Source: Mesocentrotus franciscanus
Lineage: Eukaryota; Echinodermata; Echinoidea; Camarodonta; Strongylocentrotidae
Assembly: GCA_037976565.1 (NCBI GenBank)
Contig: CP137672.1
Span: 31,517,597-31,581,596 of the forward strand
Direction of reading: 5' to 3'
Length of the DNA stretch: 64,000 nt
Shown here: piece by piece, positions 13,233 to 24,915 of the stretch
Layout of the letters: every line of letters starts with the position of its first letter
Position numbering within the stretch: position 1 is the first letter of the stretch
Translations under genes and position numbers: made by a program
Notes under the pieces: model-generated
What the model was told of the DNA's origin: nothing
Database searches by the model: none
Seen by the model: only the letters and a program-made list of their open reading frames with translations

Positions 13233-14413
13233 TTTAAATAGATCTAGGCCTAGATCTAGGCCTAGAGTGCGTAACTTTAGCTTTGCCTTTAACACACACA
13301 GTGCACAATTGTGTGTAATTTGCATTGGGCTCTGTGGAGCAGTGGGGGGAGGGTATTTTGAAATGCATTCCGACACTTGATCTCATAGGATAGGTCAAAA
13401 ATGAGCATTATAATCGGATTTGCCATGATCAATACCATAAAACCTGAAAACTGCAGAAAATACAGCACTTATATACGAGATATGGGACTTTAAAAATCTG
13501 TTTTGGATGCCCCTCAAACATTGTGGTAGTGACTTAATGGCCTCATATTTTTCTAATAGAGCATTAAATTCTCTTTTGTTTGGTACCAAATATACATTAA
13601 AATTGAATAATGGGATCACATGTCGGAAATGCGTCAAACTTTGATTTTCCCCTCAAAACCATGACCATTTTTGCGTGTGTGAGTGTGAGGCAAAAGGACG
13701 AACTTTTAGCTGTGTATGCAGTCACCCTATCTATACTCAGACTCTAGACCTCTAGATCTAGACTCTAGATCTAGTCTAACGTTAGACCCTGCTACAAAAG
13801 CAGCTGTGGCGGATACAGTTTACAGGATTTGAAAATAGGGGCTGCCGGAATCTTCCTATTTTTAACATGTAACGTTAGCTACAGTCAATGGGGTTGGATT
13901 ACGAGGTCAATATATTACTAGACCCTACTAACTAACTTTTTCGGTATTGAGTGGATCTAACTTAGGCATGCACATCAAACATAAATTGAAATTTGATTAA
14001 TTACGAGCCACTCCACACGTGCTCTTCACTAAGTTACAGTTAGCGAGATGTGTCAGGACTCGACATAGACTATTGCTGACGGAACTATTCAGATTCAGAT
14101 TATAGAATCTAGATCTAACTTAGGCCTAGATCTAAATCTAGGCTTAACTTATGCCGCATAACATTTGGTCGAGATCTATTGCAGGGTGACCTAGACCTGT
14201 CTTTAGCTTAAGAGCGCTAGCTATGGTCAAAATTGGGCTTTATTTGTGAGGGGCATCCATAACATAAGCTCATATTCTGCTTCATTGCACGATCACCCTG
14301 AGGTGATCGTATGATTTTCGTACGATTTCACGATCATCGTAGCCTCTAACGTTAGTTCTACAATTTTGTTTAGCACGAAGTTAGATCTAGATCTACCTAG
14401 ATCTAGATCTAAT
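13233..14413. repeat. Clusters of CTAGATCTAG palindromes
   Basis: Four dense clusters (about 13235-13266, 13741-13790, 14105-14152 and 14382-14412) of overlapping TAGATCTA, AGGCCTAG and related self-complementary units. CTAACGTTAG-type palindromes lie between them (about 13776 and 14347). Function unknown. Confidence 0.75.
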
Positions 14414-14741
14414 ACAAATTTTCTCTCAAACACAGTCACATGGTCATCGCGATCGTGGGGAGGCCCTGTGCTGATCGTTTGATCTGACCGGCTGGATTAG
14501 GATTTTCACCCTCCATCTAGTTTCAGTGCAGTTTATCTACTTACTTTTATGCGAGGTGCCACCCCCTTTGGGTTTTTGTTTCTTTTGTTCTTGTTTTTTT
14601 TTTTTTGCATCACTCGTAAGTGAGAAAGAAAAAAGGCATGCAAATTAAATTTACCTTTGAACATGCTTCAGCTGTTGAACTGGGGTGGACAAGAACTTTT
14701 GATACGAAGAAAGGATGAGTACCCGGTACATACTGTAAAGC

Positions 14742-15372
14742 TTAAAGGAAGACTCCAGGCTGAAATTGAGATGATTTGAAATGTAGAGTAAAATATAACA
14801 AGTAAATCGATCTACTGTACTGAAAATTTCATCCAAATCGGATCGAAGTTATGATTTTTTTTTAGTTTTGTATTTTCTCGATGAAACAGTTCTATGCAGA
14901 GTTCATGCATATTCAATGAGCAAGCTGATGATGTCATTGATTCACTTTTTCTTTTGTATTTTACTATATGAAATAACAATTATTCAAATTTTCTGCTCCA
15001 AGAATAAAAAATAAAGGGATAACTCCTTATGAAATGTTTAAAATCATCATTGCTGTAACTTATGTCAATATAAGGGATAGATTTTTTATACACATGACAT
15101 GTATGTATGAACAAAATGAAATAAATAGGATTTCATATAAATATTTATTAATTTAATACAAAAGAAATAGTGGATCAATGACATCATCAGCTTGCTCATT
15201 AAATATGCATGAGACTATGCACAGAACTGTTTTATCGAAAAAATGCAAAACTGAGAAAAATCATAACTTCATTGTTTTTCATCCGATTTTGATGAAATTT
15301 TTAGTGTTGTACTTGTTATATTTTACAGTACATTTCAAACTATCTGAATTTCAGCCTGGAGCCCTCCTTTAA
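14742..15372. mobile_element. TTAA-flanked MITE with about 200-bp inverted repeats
   Basis: TTAA at 14742-14745 and 15369-15372 flank a 623-bp element. Its left arm (AGGAAGACTCCAGGCTGAAA...) pairs with the right arm for about 200 bases, ending near the shared GAGCAAGCTGATGATGTCAT block. The TTAA target suggests mobilisation by a Kolobok- or piggyBac-type transposase (inference). Confidence 0.85.
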
Positions 15373-16029
15373 AGAGAATCTAGTGTAGTGGGAAAGGTGA
15401 TCAAAATTATTGTGAGCTTTCAAATTATTTTCATGGTATTTAGGTAGAATATTATAGTAGAAAGGTCCACTGCAAAGAATTGCTCTTCAAATGCCATCAT
15501 AGTCATAATATGACAAAAAACCGTTGAAATGTTCGAGCCGAACATTTGTAGTCCTGCATTTTTGTGTGCAGTGCATGTTCTCAACAGAATTGGGTTAATT
15601 TCTTATCAATTTGTTGATTCCAAAACCTCACAGCACACAACAATTCTTAGGTGAATTGTTATCAATCTTTCCCAATCACTTTGAGAGACTTTCTTGCACA
15701 ATTCCCTATCATGACACAACAATAATTTCACTTTAACTCTATTTTTGATCATTTCAGAACCTCTGAATCGAACAGTAACATCATATCCAAAGTCGTGTGG
15801 CATGGCTTCAAGTTCAGAGTACCGGTAAGTGTTCCAGAAGTTTGCATAAAGTTTACTAGATCCAGCAGCGTATTATCTTTTGATGTAGGTCAGGGTGTTT
15901 AACCTTGATGGGGCCCCAAACGCCTTAAATGAAATGCACACAAATCTCAAAATATACAGAAGAAAAATGCATGAATATCTCAGTCATATACATGTAGCCT
16001 ATTTGCAACCAATTCAAATAAATTCTGCT

Positions 16030-16259
16030 GAATTAAATTGGTTTTTAAAAAAGCAGAAAAATAAAAGACAAATATGAGCGAAGGCTCTGTGAATGCATGG
16101 AGGATGGTCCGACATTGTTTTGTCGGGCAGCAATTGCATTGCAATGCATGTATAAATGGGCAATTCCCACTCTGTCCTGTCTGCCCCATAACAAGTTCAT
16201 CATGGAATTAAATTGGTTTTTAAAAAAGCAGAAAAATAAAAGACAAATATGAGCGAAGG
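16030..16259. repeat. Direct repeat of 55 bp, 175 bp apart
   Basis: 16030-16084 and 16205-16259 are the same 55 bases (starting gaattaaattgg). The 120 bases between contain short palindromes, so this is a local duplication or an insertion flanked by a long duplication. Confidence 0.9.
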
Positions 16260-16292
16260 TTTTAAGAAAATTCACCAAAGAATAACAAAGTT

Positions 16293-16660
16293 ATGGATGT
16301 TTAAAGCCTTAATTTTGTGACGTCACTTGCGAGCTGCTCTTCCATATAATGGGAGCAGCTCGCAAGTGACGAGCTGCTCCCATTATAAGGAAGAGCGGCT
16401 TGCAAGTTATGTCACAATATAAAAACCTTAAACATCTATAACATCCAATTGCCTTATTTTTCAGGAAAATGCTAATTATTTCACATATGCTGTCTAAATA
16501 GGCCTATCATCAAACATATGTTAATATACATGCCCCTACGAAATTAATATATTCCCTTATCAAGAACCACAAAAAATAGAAATTTATGGAAATTACGTAA
16601 ACAGCGAATGGGGGAGCAGCTCGTAAGTAACGTCACAAAATTAGGGCTTTAAATATCCAT
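16293..16660. mobile_element. Palindromic MITE with nested hairpins
   Basis: The ends (atggatgtttaaagcc and its near complement at 16645-16660) and the adjoining TTTTGTGACGTCACTTGCGA block are inverted. Further inverted copies of GGGAGCAGCTCGCAAGTGAC lie inside at 16323-16420, so the middle folds in more than one way. Confidence 0.75.
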
Positions 16661-16826
16661 TTGCCAATCGGTTTTTTTTTTCAAGTTTGTAGGCTTGTTA
16701 TTGATCATGCAACCATGTGCTGCCTAATTTGGTCATCACATGCACAGGTGCTTCTTGGAATGAATACCGGACTGATTTACATTAATAATAATAATTCATG
16801 TTAAATCAATGTTTCATATTACAGAT

Positions 16827-17639
16827 GGTCTGGAATATGCCGCGGTAAAATTGCCGACCTTGTTGAAAGAAGACCCGAAAGACATGTGGACTTTCAAGGT
16901 AAACATCTTCTAGCTAAATTGCAGTGATCATTCACACTATGGGCACTTGTAATCCCAGGGGTTCTTATATTTGACTTGGGTACAGGTTTCCAGCTGAAAC
17001 TTTTGATTACTACGTGATAGCCAAATTTGAGAAGATCCAAATTTGCAACCCAGACTCCAAGCCAATATTTCATGTAAGAGGCTGTTTGTTCAACCAATTG
17101 AACTCTAAAGTGGGATTTATTAGTTAATTTTCGCAACCAATAAATAAACCAACAGAGAGAGAATCATAAAATATTTGCCTGTTTCCAAAAATGCAACCAA
17201 TATCCAAACCAAATTTTTCAACAAAAAAGAGGGGTCATTCATTTACCTGGGTTGAAATTGCTACCTTTCTCAAGATAACTAAAGAAACTTTGACATCATG
17301 CACTTTATAATGATTTTTTTTTGGTCCCCCCATTTCCAGGATGATGAGACCCCAAACCCAAACTCTGTGTTCATCAAAATGAACAACAAAGAAGTCTCTG
17401 AATCAACTTGCTTTGAAGTTGTAGCCGAGGAGATGTCAATCTGCAATACAGACCAAATTCATACTGCACTTAGCTGCTACATAGCAACATTCTACGTCTT
17501 CAATCTGGCCTATATACCACGACTTCAAAAGACGATCTCTTTCATCCAGAATTTCCTCCTTGGCATTAAAGATGGAACCAGCTTGGAGAAACCAGTGCTT
17601 ACCCTCGCATCTAGATTGGCCAAAAAGTCACAGCATTAA
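16827..17639 (+). CDS. Two exons of a spliced gene carried inside the transposon
   Basis: Exon B, 16825-16898, starts after ACAG with two bases completing a split codon, gives 24 codons ending in DPKDMWTFK, and ends at a GT donor. Exon C, 17340-17639, starts after CATTTCCAG and gives 99 codons plus TAA. The phases agree (both 0 at this junction). The tail contains YIATFYVFNLAY followed by TISFIQNFLLGIKD. From memory this resembles the C-terminal tails of poorly characterised proteins common in fish and invertebrate genomes, in which a phenylalanine-rich stretch precedes a TFIQ-like motif. It could be a captured host gene end or a transposon-borne gene. A first exon was not found. Confidence 0.6.
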
Positions 17640-17845
17640 ACACATTAGTCACCCAGCTGCCTGACTACATGTTCATCTCTTGGTTGCAGGTTCATGTCAA
17701 AACTTTACAGATTTAGAGTCATAATTTGAGAACTGTCACTGTCACCCTTCTACTGAGTGATTAAAAAAAAATAATAAACACTTAGAAAATTGTCATTAAA
17801 AAGAAAACCAATTTATGAACCCCAAATTATTATTATACATACTTT

Positions 17846-18516
17846 GAAAGAGTAACTTCTCCGCATCTTCGGTATCATTTTTGTGTGGTATGTGTTTACG
17901 CTTGGATGAACACTGCGCATTGTTTTCGAGAATGTAAAGCGAATTGTGCCAAAGTGGGGTGAAGTCAAAACAACAAAGCTTACAAAAAGCAACTCCATCG
18001 TGATTAAAATAGCATAACTTTTAACGAAAAGGTTTTGAGCAAAATAAGATGGCACAGGTGTTGTTACACCTATCGACTACATTCTGTGTAAAAATGAGAT
18101 AGATCTGTAGAGTCAAGCTTGAGTGAGCACACGTCAAAGACAAAATGATCACTTTTCAAAAGTATTAAGAGTCCTTTTTAGGTCTGTAAGTGACCATTTG
18201 CTCTTTGATGTGTGCTCACTCATGGATTACTTGATAAATCAATCTCATTTTTACACAGAATCTAGTCGATAGGTGTAACAACAATCTTGCTAAGTTATTT
18301 TGCTCAAAACCTTTCACTAAAAAGTTACGTCAGTTTAATCAGGATGAAGTTGCTTTTTGTTGTTTTGATCTCACCCCACTTTGGCACAAGTCGCTTCTTG
18401 TAAACAATGCGCCGTGTTCATCCAAGCGTAAACACATATACCACACAAAAATGATACCGAAGTGTTTAGTTGTTTTTATACTCACTCGGTAGTTTGAAAT
18501 ATGAACTTACTCTTTC
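17846..18516. mobile_element. Long palindromic element, about 670 bp
   Basis: The left arm (about 17873-18150) and right arm (about 18190-18457) are imperfect reverse complements around a centre near 18170. Matching blocks include TTTTTGTGTGGTATGTGTTTACG and CTATCGACTA. Outer ends GAAAGAGTAA and TTACTCTTTC also pair. Confidence 0.85.
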
Positions 18517-20004
18517 ATAATCAAATGTATTGAATTTCTAATCTTGGATTCAAACTTCTTCTCCAGCTATCAAACAAGAGATAAACAATTTATCTGAAAG
18601 CTAGCCCCCCATCTTGCCAAATTTAATCTCTATTTTGTACTTGACTACTTTCAAACCTATTAAAACAGAGCTTGGTTGCTGGTTGCATTGCAAGTTGTTG
18701 TACTTTGGTCAAATATACTAAATCCAGCACAGTTTCAGCAACCCCAAATCCTTGCTTTAATTACAATATGGCTGCTGAATAAGAGCCTGGATAAGAGCTC
18801 CCAGTTATGATTATCCAAGTGAAACAATTAGTCAAAAATGTGTAAATTGCATATTAATTCAAGCAAAACACTAGAGTTAAAAAGTTGAACTGAATTTGTT
18901 CGGTTTCTGAATTATCAATGTAAGTGGAAATTTGAATTAGTGAAAGTTGAACTGAATTTTTTGGGGTTTATGAAATATTGAAGTAAATGGAAATTTCAAT
19001 TTAATAATCTGTGAATTTCAATTTAATAATCTGTGAATTCAGTTAATAAAAACAAATGCCATGTGCAAAAAGCATATTCAAACTTAAGCAATTTTTGTTA
19101 TGAAACTTTCTCGAATGTGAGATATTTAGAAGGTGAAGTCTGTCTACATTGCAATTGAATTGTAGTGTGGTGTATATTTAGTGATGTATCAGTTACATTT
19201 GTTGCAAGTTATTTTACTTTCAAATTAATCTATTTTATTTATGAACAATTAAATGCATATCTGCAGTGTTACACAAAGCAGGTGTAGTGCAGATATAAAT
19301 TGACATAGTATAAGGAGGCCTTTACATTATAGAAGTTGGCTGTACCAGGTTTTAAAATACTTATTGTTTATGAATGAATTTCACACTGTATTACCCTCAA
19401 ATGATTTAAATATACTGCTATTTTTGTCAATGACACTACAAAAATCGTTATTCTTTGACAGATATGTTTTTGATTTTGGTTTTCTCCCATTTTCAGGACT
19501 CTGGTTACTGCAAACAAACACAATTTTCTTAGGCCTAAGTTTTACTCAACAAAATTTTAAGGGATTAAGGGAACCCTGTATGTGTAAAGTTACAATGAGT
19601 GAGCGAGTTGGTGAACTGGGTCTCATGAATTTGTAAATAATTTTGATTTGGGTAAGGGTAAGGACTTGCCCTGCAAAGGATAAAGGGGCAGCAACTGAAG
19701 AAAGTGACCTATCTATATACTATCACTGCCCATGTTTTGATCAAACTTTGAGTAGAGGTAATAACATTTTCCTAGGTATTCTCAGATATTTTTAATGATA
19801 AATTGCAGATGATAGAATTGTCATCAATTAGACAAATATGGGGAAAGACAAAACAAAAATGCAAATACCATTTTTTTTTTTTTGTAGTACCATGCTTGGG
19901 TCATATAGATATACCAAAAAATGGGACCCATGTTGGTGGCATGTTGTTATATGTATCCCATCTTCATAAGAATCGGAACTAAATTCTCTGTGGAAGCTGC
20001 TGTT

Positions 20005-20400
20005 AATTGCTTATTCAAGTTTTAAAGAGTTTATTGTGAAATGTTAGTGTTAGTGTAAGAATGATTGCAATTTTTTATGTAAGGATTATTATATTACAGG
20101 GTTTCTAGTTGTAATGATTATTACAATTGTTACAGGAAACCTGCGTAGGACAAAAATTGCAAATAACTTGTCAGATAAGCTGTGTTTGTTGTGCAAGTTG
20201 TATAATTGCTTATTCAAAATTTTCAAGAATTTATTGTGAAATGTTAAGTGTAAGAATGATTGCAATTTTTAATGTAAGGATTATATTAATAATTACAGTG
20301 TTTTTGATGTTGATAATTGGATTATTACAATTAAGCCAAGGGAAACCTGTCAGAGACAGAAATTTCAAATATACTTGTAGTGTCAGATAGCTGCGTTTGT
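20005..20400. repeat. Tandem duplication of about 200 bp
   Basis: 20005-20203 and 20204-20400 share AATTGCTTATTCAA at their starts, TTTATTGTGAAATGTTA, GTAAGAATGATTGCAATTTT and a closing region with a GGAAACCTG motif, with small insertions and deletions. Confidence 0.85.
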
Positions 20401-20844
20401 AACACATACATATGTACATAGCGGAATCGAAACTTACTTTCCGCCTAGCATGAAATATAGCTCAAAATCCAGTAGGATCAAGCACCCAGCCGGGACTTCT
20501 GTAATATAGAGTATAAGGATAATTTAATTTTTGATTAAAAACTGTAATATTGATGATAGTCACTGTAACATTTCAGGCCGCTAATGAACAAAATATGTCA
20601 CATTTTTGCTTTTACCTTTGCCGAGTAAGTGTATGAAGAAGGAAAGGTTTTGTTTAATAAAACCTGGGTGCCCTACATTGGAGTGCTATTATACTTGTTG
20701 TTACTTGAAATAATGTAAATGGGTGATTTAATTGCTGTACATTTTATTGTTGTATTGCAGAGTTCTCATTAAAAGAAGTTTATTTGAATTTTATGTATGT
20801 TATCCCAAAGTGTTTCATTCAGCCATTTTTAGCGAAAGACTAAT

Positions 20845-21080
20845 CGTGTCATCTTTAACTAGGGAATAATTAGTAGAAAGGCTAATATAAGACTAACTTA
20901 TTTTAGTGTAGGACTAATTACGGACTAATTCTATTTCATGCAATACTAATTATTTCTCGGATTAGTCAAATAAGACATAATTTGATTAGTCAATATATTA
21001 GTCAAAATATTAGTCAATTTAGGCACCAATGACTTATTATTTCTTAGTCAAATAAGACATAGTGAATGACTAATTTTTTT
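20845..21080. repeat. Right subterminal ACTAAT/ATTAGT cluster of the transposon
   Basis: More than ten GACTAAT, TACTAAT or ATTAGTC units in both orientations within 260 bp of the right end, mirroring the left cluster. Confidence 0.8.
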
Positions 21081-21112
21081 TTGTCATTTGACCAACTTTC
21101 GTTTTCAGTGTA

Positions 21113-21810
21113 CTTCCTTCAAATCGCTAAGAAATCAGACTATCTGGTCGTTCCATCCTAAAGATTACTGCAGAGTCAATATCTATCGTATTGTAGGTGT
21201 ATCTTTGGCAATCGTGACCGTTCTGTCGCTAAGTGTCATCGTGTACCAAAAGCGATGGTGGCTGAACCACAAACTTTTTCTCTTAAAGTTGGCCATCCTT
21301 GGTTATCAAGAAATCATTGAAAATCAAGATCCTGAGGACTACGAGTATCAGCTTAACCTCATGTTCCGTGAAGATGATGAGTGGTGGATCAACGATTGCA
21401 TGAAGCCATTCCTGCAGGGGAGGATGCCACATCTGGAGCACATCGTTTTCGGGGATAGTGGCCTTGATCCAAGGTCTTTCTACTTAAACGCTATCTACGA
21501 CGTCATCGAGAACAGCTACAAGACGGTATTGTTGCTTAGCAACAGGTCAGTGGAGGATACCTGGTTCATGACCAAACTCCGTATGGCAGTGGAGCATATG
21601 AATGACACCAAGTTGGAGAAGGTCATCCTCATATTCTTAGAGGACATCGATGATGACCACCTACCGTATCTTGTAAGGCTGTTGCTGAGTCGAAACAAAC
21701 CCTACTTGATGTGGGTGGATGATGATGAAGATGGACAAGAACTCTTGTGGGCAAAGTTTGAGAAGAGCAAGAGGGCTAACAGGGAAATGAATAATGTAAT
21801 TCCAGTTTAG
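21113..21810 (+). pseudogene. Toll-like receptor pseudogene, 3' part (transmembrane and TIR)
   Basis: Continues the reading frame of the ectodomain at 10317-12363 beyond the transposon. It holds the end of the LRR C-terminal cap, a transmembrane helix (IVGVSLAIVTVLSLSVIVY) and a TIR domain to TAG at 21808-21810. By hand count about 18 of 232 residues differ from the intact copy. Several changes hit sensitive positions: an Arg enters the start of the membrane segment, the Pro-Gly of the BB-loop region becomes Pro-Arg (GLDPRSF), and the FW of box 3 becomes LW. This fits relaxed constraint. It has no start codon or promoter of its own that I can see. Confidence 0.9.
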
Positions 21811-22744
21811 TAACAGATCAAACAAACGTGGCTTCTTACACTTTCATGGAAGAGCGTGTGTCATGACGTGTTCCGTGCGTCGAAATTAGTGTATACATAT
21901 ACATGTAGACGAATCCGACATGACATGCGTCTTTATAATTATGTTTGTCTCATTCAAATTCAGTCTATTTCTAAACTTTGAACATACATGTAATTTGTCA
22001 AATTGTCTACGAGGAGTTATTGCAAAGAGCTCACACTTCCAACCCCCCCCCCCTCCCCAAAGAAGATATTTTATTTGTGGAAGTGAAGTAGTTCGTTCTT
22101 TGTCAAGAATATAAAGGGAACATCACACACACACACGCACACACACACACCCCACACACACGCACACACACACATAGCATTGTTTTAAAATATGTCGCGG
22201 CTTTTAGCTATGGGCAAATAAAGTGTAAAGTGTTGGTAATTAATGAGCAATGAGAAATTGTAATTAGTGACGATAATGTTTGAGAAGGAGTCGCACTCCT
22301 CTCAATATCATTTAGGTCTATTAGCATTTCCCTGTGTTGATACAGTTATGATAACTGCTGTAGAAGTACCACAATGACCGCATGTATGTGGGGAGTGGAA
22401 TTTCGAAACACATATTCCAGTTTCTGGTTCGTGCCCTTTCAACAGTTGAAATATTGAATTGTTTGTGTGGCCAGGTGCACAGAAATAAAAATACGTATTT
22501 TCAGTTCTGTGGTCAGGTATAATCAATGCATGTTTCTAAAGAGAGAATGTATGTTGATTCGTAATAGGGGTATTAAAGAATTCTCTATTGTTAACGAATT
22601 GAAAAGAGAAAGAGAAGGATATTATTTCGGGTGTAATTCTGATAAGAAAAAGGTATTATTTATGATCTACTCTTGGGAGAATTAATGAAAAATGTAATCT
22701 AGATATCGATATAAGAGCCAATTGACATTTTTTCACGAAACGTT
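21811..22744. other. 3' flank of the TLR pseudogene
   Basis: Inverted match to about 42300-45174. A candidate poly(A) signal AATAAA near 22216 is also present in the other arm (44715-44710). Contains an AC microsatellite at 22124-22174 and a diverged copy of the palindrome found at 42539-42570. Confidence 0.6.
22124..22174. repeat. AC microsatellite
   Basis: CACACA run interrupted by CG and CCC. Confidence 0.95.
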
Positions 22745-22950
22745 CTTTGGCTTAGTGGTAGTGCAATGGTCTCGTAACCGGGAGGCCCCGGGTTCGAAAC
22801 CAAGTCGATGCGTTAGTGATCGTTTGGTCAGGCATTCATCCTCATTATTAAGCCCTTCGGAGAGGACTTGAAGCCGTCGGTCCCCTGGTTGCTTACTTAC
22901 AAGCATCCACGTGTCTTTTTAGCAGTCAGGTAAAATAAAATCAAACCAAT
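22745..22950 (+). mobile_element. tRNA-derived SINE (present in both arms)
   Basis: The head has a Pol III A-box-like TGGCTTAGTGGTAGTGCAA and a B box GGGTTCGAAACC. The expected acceptor strands do not pair, so it is a SINE and not a tRNA gene. The body contains AAGCCCTTCGGAGAGGACTT. The inverted counterpart is at about 42105-42297. Confidence 0.75.
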
Positions 22951-24355
22951 CATCTTTCTGCGTTTTTTCTTATATTTTCGTGTTGAAAGATGATACTAAA
23001 GGCGTATTCAGCATTAACTGAACTTTGATAACAGTGCAGTTCTTGATTTATGTGATTAAACTATCTGGTATGTTGATGTAAACAAACAAAATTGTATGAC
23101 CTGTCGAAAGCTTTTTGATACCTTTCAATTCAAGAAATCATCTGATAACAAAACTGTCTCCCGAATGATTACAATTCCTGATTTATGACACGTAGTCGTT
23201 TATACTCTAATCCAAAATCATGCAATTTATGCGTTCTTATGGAAGTTTCTTACCCTTTCGATACTATACTCTGTTGTCATTAACTGCCAAACTGCGTTAA
23301 TGGTGGTGGATGTTTATCTCAAAAATTGTTTCGCTTTTGATACCTTCTTATGGAAGTTTCTAACCCTTTCGATACCATACTCTGTTGTTATTAACTGCCA
23401 AATTGCGGTAATTAATGGTGGTGGATGCTTTTCTCATAATTTTTTTAGGAGCTATCTCATCGACTTTTAGATAACTTTCGTAATTTATCTCTATGAACCC
23501 ATATTCAGTGGCATAGCGTAATAAGTCCATGAGAGGTCACTAGCGTCATCAAGGAGTATAACCTCCTCTCATCGTAGAGTGGGGCGGGGGGCAAAGGTTC
23601 TACTCGTTGTCGATGGATGAAGTGCGAGAGATCAAGGCCATCAAATGACGGAGTTTTTCCATTTTTCTATCTCTCTCTCTCTCTACCCCTTTATGCTATG
23701 TGATGAGAGGGGGCGAGGGCGTCCCATCACAGCTACTCCACTGAAATCATATCAAAAGTATTACTATAGTTTATTTCAGTGAACTTAATCTGAGTAAAGC
23801 AAGTGTATATTGCGTGTACAATATCTTTGTAGCATATCATGGTATTAAGGAACAGATCAAATCGATTGCCTTCACATGAGAAAGAAGCATGTCAAATGAA
23901 ATTTCTTGCAATGTACACACCCAATGAAATTTCAGATAGTTTATTTCGATGGCAATATTTGGTTGCATAAAGATTATGTAGCTTTCAATCTCCATTTTGT
24001 ACAATAAGAAATTAAATCATGGACATTTCAACATAAAATATCATCTGTACTTGTATTGCACTCATATTCGTCTTGTTGTATAAACCCCTATTCCGTGTTG
24101 GTTTAATAGCACAATATGTTGAATATCTATCTGTTAATTGTAATGACTAGTTTTCCGGTAAAAGGAACACAATAAAGTTTCATAATGAATGTTAACAAAG
24201 GATTTTATTTTGGTAATGTACAAGTTGATGCATTACACTTTATACAAAGAGAAAAAGAGAGATATAGTAATGTGAATGCATACAAACTTGGAGAGTCGAA
24301 GGGAAAGAAGAAAGATAGAAAGCGACGCAAAGAGGAAGTGTTGTGTGGACATTAA

Positions 24356-24402
<47 letters not shown>

Positions 24403-24915
24403 AGGGTGGATCACTAAGAGCCCCTGAATATACTGTACTTGGACCTAGACTATAACGAAGGTGCGTTAAATACTCGACTACGATCACTTAGCGAATAAGT
24501 GTCTTGTTTGAACATCAGCATAAAAAAGGTACATGTGTGAGAGAAAAGGGTCTTAATTTTTCACAATTATAAATCAGAATAATTTTCTTGTGAAATTGTT
24601 CTATACCTGGTTTGCTTTGCTTATTCTACCCTCTTATCAAAGAAGGATATGAGACGACGATGGCTGTTTTTCTTAATAACATGTGTTATAATTAGAGAAT
24701 AAATGTGTTTCTGAGCCTATAAACTACTATTCACATTGCATACACACAATGCATTCACAATGTTCCCATTCATACCGAAACATTTGCTACCACTCACAAA
24801 TCAAAACACTTTTCATGTAAAATAGTAACCTCAAAATCTTTCGTAAGATATATTATTTTATGTGCATTTTCTTTTCAAATGTATCATACGAATAGACATA
24901 TGTTTATATGTTTGT
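22951..24915. other. Duplicated flank without genes
   Basis: Inverted match to about 40450-42100. Contains a short CT tract near 23670 and a GA microsatellite at 24355-24405. No exon recognised. Confidence 0.6.
24355..24405. repeat. GA microsatellite
   Basis: Nearly pure GAGAGA run; the opposite arm has a matching CT tract near 40865-40902. Confidence 0.95.

Larger units (their letters stand above)
12364..21110. mobile_element. 8.7-kb DNA transposon, EnSpm/CACTA-like, inserted in the TLR
   Basis: The left terminus CACTGAAAACGTAAGTTGGT and the right terminus (reverse complement CACTGAAAACGAAAGTTGGT) form inverted repeats. Comparison with the uninterrupted paralogue shows a precise insertion, with TA duplicated at 12362-12363 and 21111-21112. 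The same bases can also be read as a 4-bp GTAC duplication around ACTG termini. Both subterminal regions are packed with ACTAAT/ATTAGT motifs, typical of EnSpm/CACTA elements, where the transposase binds. I found no transposase domain, so it is probably non-autonomous. It contains a spliced coding region (16827-17639), two palindromic elements, a TTAA MITE and local duplications. Confidence 0.85.

Noticed and set aside
15758..15829. Possible exon ending in a good GTAAGT donor (SNIISKVVWHGFKFRVP)
   Set aside because: Its phase does not fit the exon at 16825 in the frame that continues to 17639, and the fitting frame has a stop.
12364..21110. The transposon as a natural intron of the left TLR
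   Set aside because: The paralogue is uninterrupted, ends are inverted repeats with a target duplication, and splicing at the visible sites would shift the frame.
22745..22810. tRNA gene
   Set aside because: A- and B-box-like sequences are present, but the acceptor strands do not pair and a SINE body follows. Same reasoning applies at 52769.
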